Notes: generated by a model from the letters alone, not told the origin. A DNA stretch of 16,677 bases from Asterionellopsis glacialis (GCA_014885115.2 WKLE02002404.1:21319-37995), one strand, 5' to 3'; positions 1 to 14,251 are shown, numbered from the stretch's first letter. Numbers and translations are program-made.

Positions 1-2
1 GA

Positions 3-1901
3 TTATTAACAGCACACGAACTTCGAAAGAATCATGCATCTTCACTGTCGTTGTCCAAACCTATATTGGTCGTGGATACACCTACATCGATTGGAATGCA
101 AGTTCCCAAAGGAAGTAGCAGTCGCAAACACAATAAGAAAGGATCGTCGTCATCATCGTCGTCTCAAAAATTATTTACAGTCCGTGATTTAGCCAATATT
201 GTAGGACACCACTATCCTGTATCTGTCATTGATGTAGCACTTCAGGAAGAATTAGAAGGTTGGACGTTGGAAGATTTAGTCGATTATTTTGAAGATGAAG
301 ATCGACATGCGACAGGACAAAGATATGCATCATCATCATCATCTCCCTCCAATCATTTACCACAATCCTTAGTGTCTACTCGTTGCAATCGTCCACGTCG
401 TCGTGCAGCCGACAAAGCTTGTACCTTGGTAGATAAACAACGTCCCAAGGTATTGAATCAAATCTCCATGGAATTTTCAAGAACACCCTTGCGTCAATAT
501 GTATCATCGCCTCAGTTTGTACGAGAACTAGATTGGATTGACAAAATTTGGCCACAAGAGTTACGTGACCAAGAAGACTACCCTGTCGTTCAGTATTATT
601 GTTTAACCAGTACAGGTGGGTGCTATACTGACTTTCATGTCGACTTTGGTGGAACGGCTGTATGGTACCATGTATTGAACGGTGCCAAGGAATTTATTTT
701 AATCCCCCCGACAGATGAAAATTTAGCATGTTATGAAGATTGGCTTTGTCGACCCAATCAAGCGGAACTCTTCTTTCCCGACATGTTATCGAGCAAGGCT
801 GGATGTGTCAAGGTACGACTAAAAGCTACTCAAACCTTGGTTATCCCCACTGGATGGATCCATGGAGTATACACGCCCATGGATGCTGTTGTATTGGGTG
901 GCAATTTCCTTCATGGCTTGGACATGGCTGATCAACTCAAAATTTATTGTTTGGAAACCCGTACACGTGTGCAAGATCGATTCCGATTTCCTTATTTTTG
1001 TCCCATCATGTATTATGCCGGTGGACATTACTTGGCTGAAATGAAAAAAGGAACGATATGTCAACGAGAACTAGATACCTTACCCGATCTCATTAACACA
1101 TTAGATTCATGGTGGAAGGTCCATTCCAAGGAATCATCATCGTCATCACAAACTTCCAATAAGAAGAAGAAAATTGTAGTCACACCTGCAACAGCAGCTC
1201 GTTGGGCTGCATCCAAGGCTGGAGAAGCATCTGTTGAAGATATGATTGCTTCCCTTCGGAAAGAACATGCTCGGCTTGTCAAATATGGTATTACTCCACA
1301 TTCATCCTCCACTCTCCACAATAACAAAAAAAAGATCAAACTCAAATTAAAGTCATCACCTCCCAAAAAATTGAAACTCAAATTAAAACTAGGTCAAACC
1401 ACCACCACCAACAACAACAACAATAAGGGTGATGGAAGAATAATGAACAAAAATGATGTTCCTACTACTGTTTATGTGGATACTACTGTTACTACTTCAG
1501 AGACGACTACTATTGCACGACGTGATGATGATGATGCGAATGACAACAACAATAATGACGACGCCAACGACTCAAAAAATAATCAAGAATTTCGTATTAA
1601 TATCCCAAGTAGTGCCATGTATGGTTTACCACAAAAACGAAAAAGAGCACGAGCACGTGAAGAGATTGATGCCTATGCGAATGACCCTGGTGATGAAGAA
1701 TGGAAACCTAAACAGGGAAAAAAGAAGAAACAGCGTTCCATACTATTATCAGCTTCTACTGCATCTACTACAACATCAATGCCATCCTTACAGCATCATC
1801 ATCATCAACAACAGGCACGTCCCAGAATGTCGTCAACTTCCTCCCGGCCATCAAAAGGAGGAAAGAACGCGAGGCAAAGACTTATGAAACGTTTCAAATA
1901 A
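3..1901 (+). CDS. JmjC-domain histone lysine demethylase, KDM2/KDM7 (PHF8-like) type, 5' partial
   Basis: Predicted Fe(II)/2-oxoglutarate-dependent demethylase of methylated histone lysines, acting in the nucleus. The frame is open from the left edge with no convincing start, so the N-terminus, where a PHD finger would sit in this family, lies outside the window. Residue numbers count the codon at 51 as 1. Near residues 40-75 comes the family's FTVRD pre-JmjC segment. The JmjC core starts at VLNQISMEFS. Iron ligands are seen as HxD (H196, D198, in DFHVDFGGT) and H271 (GWIHGVYTP); K213 (in NGAKEF) fits the 2-oxoglutarate-binding Lys. The spacing and surrounding blocks match KDM2/PHF8 well, so catalysis looks intact. 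After about residue 350 the protein is low-complexity: poly-Ser, two Lys/Leu-rich basic blocks, Asn/Asp runs, and a His/Gln run near the C-terminus. The basic blocks could act as nuclear localisation signals (inference). There is no intron in the visible part. Substrate specificity cannot be read from the sequence. Confidence 0.93.
   Translation, partial: LLTAHELRKNHASSLSLSKPILVVDTPTSIGMQVPKGSSSRKHNKKGSSSSSSSQKLFTVRDLANIVGHHYPVSVIDVALQEELEGWTLEDLVDYFEDEDRHATGQRYASSSSSPSNHLPQSLVSTRCNRPRRRAADKACTLVDKQRPKVLNQISMEFSRTPLRQYVSSPQFVRELDWIDKIWPQELRDQEDYPVVQYYCLTSTGGCYTDFHVDFGGTAVWYHVLNGAKEFILIPPTDENLACYEDWLCRPNQAELFFPDMLSSKAGCVKVRLKATQTLVIPTGWIHGVYTPMDAVVLGGNFLHGLDMADQLKIYCLETRTRVQDRFRFPYFCPIMYYAGGHYLAEMKKGTICQRELDTLPDLINTLDSWWKVHSKESSSSSQTSNKKKKIVVTPATAARWAASKAGEASVEDMIASLRKEHARLVKYGITPHSSSTLHNNKKKIKLKLKSSPPKKLKLKLKLGQTTTTNNNNNKGDGRIMNKNDVPTTVYVDTTVTTSETTTIARRDDDDANDNNNNDDANDSKNNQEFRINIPSSAMYGLPQKRKRARAREEIDAYANDPGDEEWKPKQGKKKKQRSILLSASTASTTTSMPSLQHHHHQQQARPRMSSTSSRPSKGGKNARQRLMKRFK
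1338..1387 (+). repeat. Direct repeat coding two Lys/Leu-rich blocks
   Basis: The 14-base unit AAACTCAAATTAAA occurs at 1338-1351 and again at 1374-1387. It codes two similar Lys/Leu-rich stretches (KLKLK) separated by SSPPK in the tail of the JmjC protein. This looks like a small in-frame duplication. Confidence 0.7.
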
Positions 1902-2105
1902 AAGAGATGACCAATTGATTGTAAGGTATATGTGTTTTTGGAGTCACGAGGCAAAAATGTGTATTGTATATATTATGTATAGTATGTATCTAGAGATACT
2001 AAAGCTAAAAAAAGAAAATAAAAAGTGCTCAAAAACATTTGTTTTGTTAAAGCGAGTTTTTAAAATTATGAATTTTGCATTGTTACTCTCTATCTTGAAA
2101 CTTTC
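1902..2105. other. Short intergenic gap between convergent genes
   Basis: This AT-rich 204-base gap separates the stop codons of the JmjC gene (plus) and the ArfGAP gene (minus). It must hold both 3' UTRs or their overlap. I see A-rich runs but no poly(A) signal I can assign with confidence. Confidence 0.6.
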
Positions 2106-7097
<4,992 letters not shown>

Positions 7098-7261
7098 AAT
7101 TCAAATATCAAACTTTATAAAATAAAATTCCAAGAAGGGAGTCGTTGATGGTTTTGTAAGAAATCTATCTCTTTTCTGCTTTGTTTGGAGGGAGGAGCTT
7201 GGTGCTGCTGTTCGTCATGGAGAGAGGAAATAACCAGCAATATGATTGATACTTTCTAGAG

Positions 7262-7309
7262 TAGACTAGCCGACGCCGCAGGTTACCAGGTACGCATCGA
7301 ACTAGTCTA
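7262..7309. repeat. Short inverted repeat (TAGACTAG / CTAGTCTA)
   Basis: A perfect 8-base inverted repeat with a 32-base spacer. The spacer contains TACCAGGTAC (7284-7293), one base short of the 11-base palindrome found elsewhere in the window. Confidence 0.6.
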
Positions 7310-7776
7310 GGAGTCATTATTATTGTTTGTTCACGCTGTCAAGGGAGACGCACTTAAAATAGACATTCCTGCTTCTTTTTTGGACATCCCGCACCCGTTT
7401 TGAAAAGAGTCCCCCCCTTTCAGAAAAAAAACCGCGCCATCCTCTTCGGTGGGTAACGGACGGACGCCCATCTCCCCCGCACTTTTTGTTTGGGTGTGTT
7501 ATTGAAAACTTTGTCAACAAGTACAAAATAGACTACTTAGGGTTAAAACTTTTGATATTTTATCTCTTTTTCTTGTATGTGGAAAGCACGCAAGTCGGCA
7601 CAAATTCCTTTTTAGGAGTCTTTCTGCGAACAATTCCTCATAACAAAAAATATGTATGTTGTGGAGATTATTCCATGATTTCATCCAACGCAGTAAAAAT
7701 ACAACTGGGTCCTTTATCCATCTTGAAATGTTCTGGTATTTGTGCTGTAGTAAATACTAAAAAGTAGATTCTGTGC

Positions 7777-7860
7777 CAGGTACCTGTACCGTACAGGCAT
7801 AAATACTGTACCTGGGTACCAGCTGGTACCAAGTCAGGAGATTTGTACCTGGTACAGGCA
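7777..7860. repeat. GTACC palindrome cluster
   Basis: Within 84 bases the motifs CCAGGTACCTGTAC, GTACAGGCA, CTGTACCTGGGTACC, AGCTGGTACC and GTACCTGGTACAGGCA follow one another. Many self-complementary pairings are possible, and GTACAGGCA recurs in direct orientation (7791-7799 and 7852-7860). It may be a remnant of a small non-autonomous element, or a structured regulatory sequence; the sequence does not decide. Confidence 0.7.
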
Positions 7861-8120
7861 TTTTGTATGAGGTAGTCACAATATTAAATCGTTCGCATTC
7901 TTTGCTTTTCCGAGAAAAGTTCTTCTTATGTATCAAAAACGGTATTTGGGGGGAAAATCCAAATGGTACTCGGTCATATCTAATGTATTTGTTGTATTTA
8001 TTTTATAGTAGAAAACAGCTAGATAACCCCCTTTCCCTCTTTTTCTTTCCATTATGCTCTTTCAAAACTATCCCAATGCTTTATCAAATTTACATCATTT
8101 CCATTGTGTGCTTTCATATT

Positions 8121-8126
8121 ACGTCA
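8121..8126 (+). promoter_or_regulatory. ACGTCA hexamer, possible bZIP-type site
   Basis: ACGTCA occurs 431 bases upstream of the TPR gene ATG. Hexamers of this type act as CO2/cAMP-responsive elements in Phaeodactylum promoters. One hexamer is weak evidence. Confidence 0.2.
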
Positions 8127-8409
8127 TGATGATGCCACTATTTCATAAATTTCATTAAATAGAAAAATACACCTTAAGAACAATAGCCTCTATATTGTTT
8201 GGATCTCATTACTTATTACGGCGTTTTCTGTTAGGCTGCAACAACCGCCCCTTCCCTGTGACGATCGAAAATCCCAAGAAAATGTACCGACGGAGCACAC
8301 CTCCAGCCAAACAAGTGACCTAAGGTTGAACATTGAATGACCTCCGTGTCTATCTTTGTACTTATTGTGTTGAAGCAAACGAGAGCTTTGCTGCAAAGGT
8401 GCTCTGATT

Positions 8410-8455
8410 GGAGCGCTAACTAAAAAGGAGCGCCCCCTCTCTGGTTTCTCTCTGG
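8410..8455 (+). repeat. Paired short direct repeats upstream of the TPR gene
   Basis: GGAGCGC occurs at 8410-8416 and 8427-8433, and CTCTCTGG at 8437-8444 and 8448-8455, about 100-150 bases before the ATG at 8557. They may be promoter elements or lie in the 5' UTR. Confidence 0.35.
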
Positions 8456-8556
8456 AGAGCGAACAGAATCCTTCATCGTTGCGATACGCTCCTCCGACCA
8501 GCTCACTTGCAGAATCTTACAGTAGCATTCTCGCTCCTGCCAGATCCGAAAGGAAA

Positions 8557-11500
8557 ATGACTACTTTAGTCACCGGGAACAAGGATGCTGCACAGCAAAG
8601 TGTGTATCTTGAGAAGGAAGAGAAGGAACAACAACCTGAGCATGATAAAAAGACCATGACAAAATCACAAGAGGAAGAACTAGAAAAAGGATACGATGGC
8701 GACAAGAATCAAGAAAATGATGACGCATCATCGGGTATGTCCGATGTACAACAAGAAAAGAAAGATTATGTTGTAGAACGTCCACATGAATTTTGGGGTC
8801 CTACAGGTGCATTTGGTGCTGGAGGAGGAGATGATTACTCTAATTCAGCCGCTGATCCAGATTTACTGGACTTACCCTTACCTACCAAGGGGAATCAGTC
8901 ATTATTCAAATTAATTGAAAAGGACTTGAATTGGCCATCCCAAAAGGGCGATAATTTTGATGATGGCTCAAGACGTGTTTTATTACTATGCTTTTCAAGT
9001 ATGGCAGTTGTCTTTCGTGCAACGAAATTGACCAAGGATGGATTTGCCTATTCTCGATTACCCTCCATCCCTGCCAAGGTAGCACGGATGTTATGGTCCG
9101 AATTATTAGGTGGGATTGAAACCAAACGTGATCACAAAACTGGTGAATACAAGGTTTATCGAAAGGAAGGGACACGGTTTGGTCTCGCCAAACAAATTGA
9201 TCCCTCCATCACCGATGACGATTTAGATGCCTTTTTAGAACTTGTAAACACCCCAACATCCAGTTTTTTGAATGGTGGTGACACTGGTTTGAATATTTTT
9301 GGATTTCGTTTTGGTGGTAATAAACCGACAGATACCCCTGCTGCAGCAGCAGCAGCTGGTCCACAGAAAGCATCATCTAGTCGCACCTTGGGAGGGATAC
9401 TTGACAAAACAGTTATGTCTCGATCAGACCATGGTCGTAGGTCACCACCTCAACGACCGATGCTTTGGTTTCCAGTCCGTAAAACTGTCGATGACAGTGC
9501 ACTGTCTACTTCCTTACATGGACCTGTGCCTCGACCGATGTTTTCGGACGAAAGGACAGCACCTATCATGCCAGTTTCAGAAAGATCCAAGGGGAAGGAC
9601 CCACTCCTTCGATACTTACGTGATGTTTTGTTGCATGTTGGTCTTATTGAATTGGCTGGACGTCGAGTTGATGATGACGACGAAGATGAAGATGATGGTA
9701 GCACTACAGATTCGTTGGGCAATGTGTCAGAACCTGGAGCAGCTACCAGTGAACAAGAAGAAAATGCCGAAGAAGAACAAGAGGGAGCAGCAGATGGCGA
9801 AGACACTTTAGGTGCAATGGATTTTTCTGGATGGAAAAAACGGAAGAAACGTACACAAACACCATCCCAGTATTTCCAAATATATAAGGATATGCAGCAT
9901 CAATACGGATGTTACCTTTCAGCTCTACCAGTAGAAGATGGTGGCTTTGCAACACTCAAGGTCCCACATATTGAAGATACTAGTGAAAATACTTCCATTG
10001 CACACCGAGAGCACCATACGATGAAACGCTGGAATGTGGCCATGACAAATGCTTGTCTTCAAGTTCTGAATCAAAGCTCAGTATTGAAACGGTCCAGTGA
10101 AATGTTGGATTTAGAATCTAAATGGAATACATCTATGCATGATGATGATATTTCAGTAGTTAGTTCAATTAGTCAAATGACTGGAGCACAACCAACTGAG
10201 TCTGAAGACAAATTAGCAGCTTCATGGAACAAGGCCTTTAATGATAACAATTATGTTACTGAAATAGACCAGGGTGGTGGCGACCGTAGTAAGAATGATG
10301 ATTCGTCAGTGGTCTCCTTTCGAAGGAGAAATCGATACTCTGGTGACGATGGGTGGACAAAGAAAATGGATGGCAATCCATTCAATGATGAAACAACTTA
10401 TGCTATTAGGATGTACCCTGCTCACTTGATGAGAACTGGGCGTATTGTCGAAGCTGCACACATTCTGACAATGTCGAGATTTTTCCTTGCCCGTCTCGTC
10501 GCAGTAGGTACCTACGATGCTGTTCGACGTCATCGATCTGATCTTGAAGAGTTGGATAGACGTTCCAAACTCGCCACAGAAGGCATGTACGACCTCGGTG
10601 GTGACGGTGATAGCATCAACCCTGTTGATATTATGGTTGCTGCGTATAACGTCGTCACAACCACGTTTGAGGAACGCTTTTCCCCTATTGTTGATATTGT
10701 GCCCTCACAAAATGATGGAGACAAGCCGAAGAAGAAAAAAGTCATTGGCGAACGTGAACCAGGAGAGGCAGGTCGGGCACTCCATCTTTTAGCGCCGATG
10801 CTCCTCGCTCGAGGAAGATCTGAGGAAGGTATGGCATGTTTCCAGATGGCATTGGATTACAAAATAAATACTCTTGGTAATGACCACATTAGTATTGCTC
10901 GGACACGTCGACACATGGGTCACCAGCACCAATCACTTGGACAGTACGATGATGCCATCAAATGCTACGAAGAGGCATTGCGTGTAGAACGACTTCAGGA
11001 TGAATTTGACTACAAGAAAGTAGTCCTCACCTTAAATAGTTTAGGCATGGTATATGGAATGACAAAGGACCATGGCAAGGTATGTCAGCAGCTCAATCAG
11101 ATCGGTGCGTTCACTTCATTTTTTACAAACTCGGCTAACTTTTTCTGTACTTTTACCTTTGAAAAGTCAATTGACTGTTACTGGCAGTCGCTTGCAATCG
11201 AAAAGGCGAAGCTAGGAGAAGATCATATTCAGGTAGCAGAAACGCTAAATAGTCTGGGTATAGTGTATGGGATGATGAAGAACTACAGCAAGGTAAGTAA
11301 ATTCCTTCATCAATTGAAAAGCCACGTCTCCCGCTCTACGTTTATTCACAATTTTTTTTTGTCTTTCCAGGCTGTTGAGTGTTACATTGAATCATTAAAT
11401 ATTAAAATTAAAAGACTAGGACCACTTCACCCTGTCGTTGCTGATATTAACTTGAATCTAGGTCAAGTTCATAACAAACGAGGAGATCGTGAATCAGGTA

Positions 11501-12890
11501 AGAGACTCCAGATATTCCTCAATCGCTGATCATATTGTCATGATACTTGCTGTTTCTCACCAGGCGCGGGATTCTTCTTTTGCGCAGCTCTTGCTTCGTA
11601 TCATGAGGCGCTTCGAATTCTCAAGGCAAGGCATGGCGATGATCATATCGAGGTTGCACGTGTGTTGCACTTTATTGGAGTTGTTTTGAGTGAAATGGGA
11701 GACCTGGTAGATGCAGTAAGGTGTTACGAAGAATGCCTACGTATTCGGCGAGCAGCACTTGGAGAATCCCACAGGGATGTCGCTCGTACTCAGCATAACC
11801 TTGGTCTTGTTTACTATGAAAGTGGGCACTATGAAAGGTAAGATTTTGTTCAGCCCGTAATTCAGTGACTCTAATTTGGAATACGATGTCCTTTGCTAAA
11901 TGAACGTGATTTTGTTTATATGGAGCAGATCATTGCAGTGCTTTGAAGAAACCTATGAGATTGGAAAGAAGAAGTTTGGGAAGAAAAACGAAAAAGTTGC
12001 TGATACTCTCCACTCGATGGGTTTGGTTCATCAAAAATTAGGCCAATTTCAAGAGTCCTTGGATTGTTACAATTCAGCACTAAAGGTGAGAAAATTTTGA
12101 TTTACACCAATTCAATAGAAATTACTTCGGTGTCACTCATCATTTTTTTAATCATTTTATGGGTAGATTCGACGTAGCTTGCTTGGAGAAGAGAATCTGG
12201 AGGTTGCTTCCACGTTGCATAATATGGGTGATGTCCATTATATGACTGGTTCACTCGAAGAAGCCATGGAATGCTATCGTGGCGCCTACAAAATTCGCCA
12301 TTCTCGGTTAGGTACAAAGCATGTTGATGTTGCTGCAACTCGCAACAACATGGGTGTAGTTTACATGAAACGCAGCGAGAACGAAAAAGGTAAGGTTATC
12401 TGATCAAGGATTTTGAGTTGTCGCTTTCTCTAATTAGTCTAACATCTTCGCTATTACTTTTCTTTCGCTTTCAGCAATGGAGTGCTTTACGATGGCTTTG
12501 AAAATCAGAGAAAGAAAGCTTGGAAAAGACCACGAAAAATGCTCGGATACTCTACACAATATGGGATTAGTGTACAAAAATTTGAAAAAATATGGCGAGG
12601 CAATCGATGCTTACGAGGGTGCTCTGGCAGCACGAAAACTACGGCTCGGTGACAATGATATGAAAGTTGCTGATACCTTGTATAATATGGCCATTGTTTA
12701 TGCCAACACTGGTCGGTATGGATCGGCATTGCAGAGATACAAAGAAGCACTAAGGGTTTATCGAGAGGCTGGAATGTCAGACGACCATCCCAGTGTAGTA
12801 AACACCCTGCAATGGATAAAATGGGCTCAACGAAAATTGGTCAAGACAACAAAGAAAGGAGAGCATTTACAAGACGTATTTTTGGATTAG
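8557..12890 (+). CDS. Kinesin-light-chain-type TPR protein with a large N-terminal region, seven exons
   Basis: Predicted protein-binding scaffold of 1273 residues; partners unknown. Exons: 8557-11079, 11167-11292, 11371-11497, 11588-11837, 11929-12085, 12167-12389, 12475-12890. All introns are GT-AG with matching phases. The start is the first ATG (AGGAAAATGACT); upstream in-frame codons at 8479-8556 include no ATG. Residues 1-60 are charged and disordered. About 70-280 is a folded-looking region I do not recognise. An acidic run lies near 370-385. About 610-665 contains YPAHLMRTGRIVEAAHIL, which resembles the helical segment of APAF1/NB-ARC-type STAND proteins, though no P-loop is present. 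From about 738 to the C-terminus are 12 TPRs of the 42-residue kinesin light chain type, each with a helix such as AIKCYEEAL, then LG, a short link, VA-x-TL-x-N-x-G. It lacks the coiled coil that binds kinesin heavy chain, so a motor role should not be assumed. Diatoms have many such KLC-named TPR proteins (recalled). Confidence 0.9.
11080..11166 (+). other. Intron 1 of the TPR gene (87 bases, phase 0, no stop)
   Basis: The donor is GGCAAG|GTATGT and the acceptor CCTTTGAAAAG|TCAATT. The length is a multiple of three and it contains no in-frame stop, so it can be mistaken for coding sequence. Removing it restores exact 42-residue TPR spacing. Confidence 0.85.
11293..11370 (+). other. Intron 2 of the TPR gene (78 bases, phase 0, no stop)
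   Basis: The donor is AGCAAG|GTAAGT, and a T-rich tract leads to the acceptor TCTTTCCAG|GCTGTT. It too is a multiple of three and open in frame. TPR periodicity supports removal. Confidence 0.93.
11498..11587 (+). other. Intron 3 of the TPR gene (90 bases, phase 1, two possible acceptors)
   Basis: The donor is GAATCAG|GTAAGA. Two acceptors 24 bases apart keep the frame: CACCAG|GCGCGG (exon from 11564) and TTTTGCGCAG|CTCTTG (exon from 11588). The second gives RESALASYHEAL and exact 42-residue TPR spacing, so I chose it. The first would insert eight residues between repeats. Confidence 0.8.
11838..11928 (+). other. Intron 4 of the TPR gene (91 bases, phase 2)
   Basis: The donor is TATGAAAG|GTAAGA and the acceptor TGGAGCAG|ATCATT. 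Splicing rebuilds an Arg codon and gives YERSLQCFEE at a TPR boundary. Confidence 0.9.
12086..12166 (+). other. Intron 5 of the TPR gene (81 bases, phase 0)
   Basis: The donor is CTAAAG|GTGAGA and the acceptor TATGGGTAG|ATTCGA. Splicing gives YNSALK-IRRSLLGEE, an uninterrupted TPR. Unlike the other introns it falls inside a repeat rather than between repeats. Confidence 0.92.
12390..12474 (+). other. Intron 6 of the TPR gene (85 bases, phase 1)
   Basis: The donor is GAAAAAG|GTAAGG and the acceptor TCGCTTTCAG|CAATGG. Splicing gives NEKAMECFTMALKI, again at a TPR boundary. Confidence 0.93.
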
Positions 12891-13056
12891 ATGTAATTGT
12901 ACTAGACGAAAGGGTTGATTTTTCCTGCGAGGCCAGATTATTTTTTCTGCTCACATACATAACAAAACGAGAACCTAAAAAACTGAAATAGGATTCTATT
13001 ATTTGCGTTGTGTTCTTCGACATAGTGTATTTTATAGCGAGCACATGATTGAATCT
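12891..13056. other. Short intergenic gap between convergent genes
   Basis: This AT-rich 166-base gap lies between the stop codons of the TPR gene (plus) and the GT25 gene (minus). It must hold both 3' ends. I see no distinct hairpin or further gene. Confidence 0.6.
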
Positions 13057-14188
13057 TTACAATGTGCTGTATGTCGGTAATGGCGAAGCGAGAAGCCCTT
13101 CTTTAGATGCTGAAGGGGGACCTACTGCCATGCTCATTAAACGAATCAATAGGGCCCCTGATACAAAAATGACAAAGTGCACTGGAAGCAGCCACGGTAG
13201 TTCTTTCCGAAAAAGAATACCAATGATGAAACCAAAAGCGACATAAAATCCACCTCGACCAACGGTAAACACAAATTTGGTGCCAGGCACCCGCATTAAA
13301 GGCTCACTCAAGGCCCAATTCAAGGTAATCCCAGAATGATTATCCGCTTTGATTGTGTCTGGTAACCATGTCTCAGGTACACATGGGTCAATTCCTATGG
13401 TGGATGTTGCATTCAAATTCTGATATGCTAGCATTGGTTCGCACAAAAGTAAGTTCAGATCTTGAATGCCCCAAATAACAGCATCTACATGACCAGCCAC
13501 AAGCCATGCCTTTTGTAGTAACTTTTCTGCACCACGTTTTGTAAGTACATACGCATGTGTCGCAAATGGACGATGTGGTACTTGAATGTGCTCTGAAACT
13601 TTTCGTCGTCGTCGTCCACCTCCTGCAATAGTCGAATTCAACATGCCTAAACCATGTCTCCCCTTGGGAGAGATAGCTCCAATCGCTCCAAGCAATAGAA
13701 CATCCCATTTATCTTTAAACTCATCATTTTCGTGTATTTCATCAATGATTTCATTCACTTTCTTACAGAAATTAGCATCATTTTCAACACCGGTTAGCAC
13801 AACATCGTCTTCTAGGACAACCTGATAGGGTTCAGATTCGCGAACTACCTTTTCCCAAAACTTTCTATGAGATAGATAACAACCAATCATCCCTGGAGTA
13901 CAAAAATGACGAGCAAGCAATGTTGTATTCGAATGAAGTTGTTCTTTCGAGAGATATTTTCCATATATTGCCGGAAGTCGTTGATGGATTTATTTTAAAA
14001 ATGCAAAAAAAAGGTTTAGCTGACCTCTTTAGAGAGTTTGTACAGGTGTCGTTGAAGGTTTTGATACAGTGGAGACGAAAGACAAAGAGGAAGTTCGTAT
14101 TGTTTCTTACAATTTGTTCTTTAGGAACACCGTTGCGAAGAAGTTCATGGTTTACTTCCTCCCATCGTTCTTCATCTTTGTCTAGGGA
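13057..14188 (-). CDS. Glycosyltransferase family 25 (LPS-biosynthesis type), 5' incomplete and possibly inactive
   Basis: Predicted sugar transferase of family GT25 (procollagen galactosyltransferase and LPS glycosyltransferase kin), probably in the Golgi or ER lumen. The main exon runs from about 13989 down to 13057. It carries RLPAIYGK, GMIGCYLSHRKFW, and VVLEDDVVL, whose acidic cluster is the family's metal and donor-sugar site, then HVDAVIWGI and a late LAYQ block. The C-terminus has two hydrophobic stretches (about 13205-13250 and 13135-13195) that could anchor it in a membrane. An upstream exon (14188-14111) reads SLDKDEERWEEVNHELL, the family's first motif, and ends in a good donor (ATT|GTAAGA). 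No AG acceptor keeps frame into the main exon: a pyrimidine tract ends in TTTTAAAATAA exactly where TTTTAAAATAG would be expected, and that TAA is an in-frame stop. A first exon with start codon is not visible either. It is either a decaying gene, or its 5' structure is unusual. Confidence 0.75.
14111..14188 (-). other. Probable upstream exon of the GT25 gene
   Basis: The minus-strand frame gives 26 codons from the acceptor CCCACTAG|TCCCTA to the donor ATT|GTAAGA, with the GT25-like LDKDEERWEE. A second possible acceptor is CCCTAG|ACAAAG at 14181. The exon before it was not found. Confidence 0.55.
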
Positions 14189-14251
14189 CTAGTGGGTGTC
14201 TTCTTCATACATATCACTCCTAAAATTCTTTTTGCTCCAAAAATGTCTAAT

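Larger units (their letters stand above)
7098..8556. promoter_or_regulatory. Long intergenic region between divergent genes (ArfGAP and TPR protein)
   Basis: This 1.46 kb region holds the 5' flanks of both divergent genes. It has homopolymer runs (C runs near 7410, A and T runs throughout), an 8-base inverted repeat (7262-7269 and 7302-7309), a dense cluster of GTACC palindromes (7777-7860), one ACGTCA hexamer (8121-8126), and two pairs of short direct repeats just upstream of the TPR gene (8410-8455). Open frames of 93 and 88 codons here have no coding character. No TATA box or RNA gene could be placed with confidence. Confidence 0.55.

Noticed and set aside
1453..1887. 144-codon open frame overlapping the JmjC tail
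   Set aside because: It is a shifted-frame shadow of triplet-rich coding sequence (Met, Leu and Thr runs from the same repeats).
7114..7119. TATA-like TATAAA on the minus strand upstream of the ArfGAP gene
   Set aside because: It lies only about 17-22 bases before the ATG, which leaves too little room for a normal core promoter, and the region is AT-rich by composition.
7486..8129. Two plus-strand open frames of 93 and 88 codons in the divergent intergenic region
   Set aside because: They have no recognisable domain, are rich in Phe, Leu and Ile from AT-rich DNA, and one overlaps the GTACC palindrome cluster.
8479..8556. Upstream start (TTG) for the TPR protein
   Set aside because: The extension begins at a TTG and contains no ATG. 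The first ATG at 8557 has a good context and is the normal choice in a eukaryote.
13057..13920. GT25 coding start at 13920
   Set aside because: That codon is TTG, and conserved GT25 sequence (RLPAIYGK) continues in frame upstream of it, so it is not a start.
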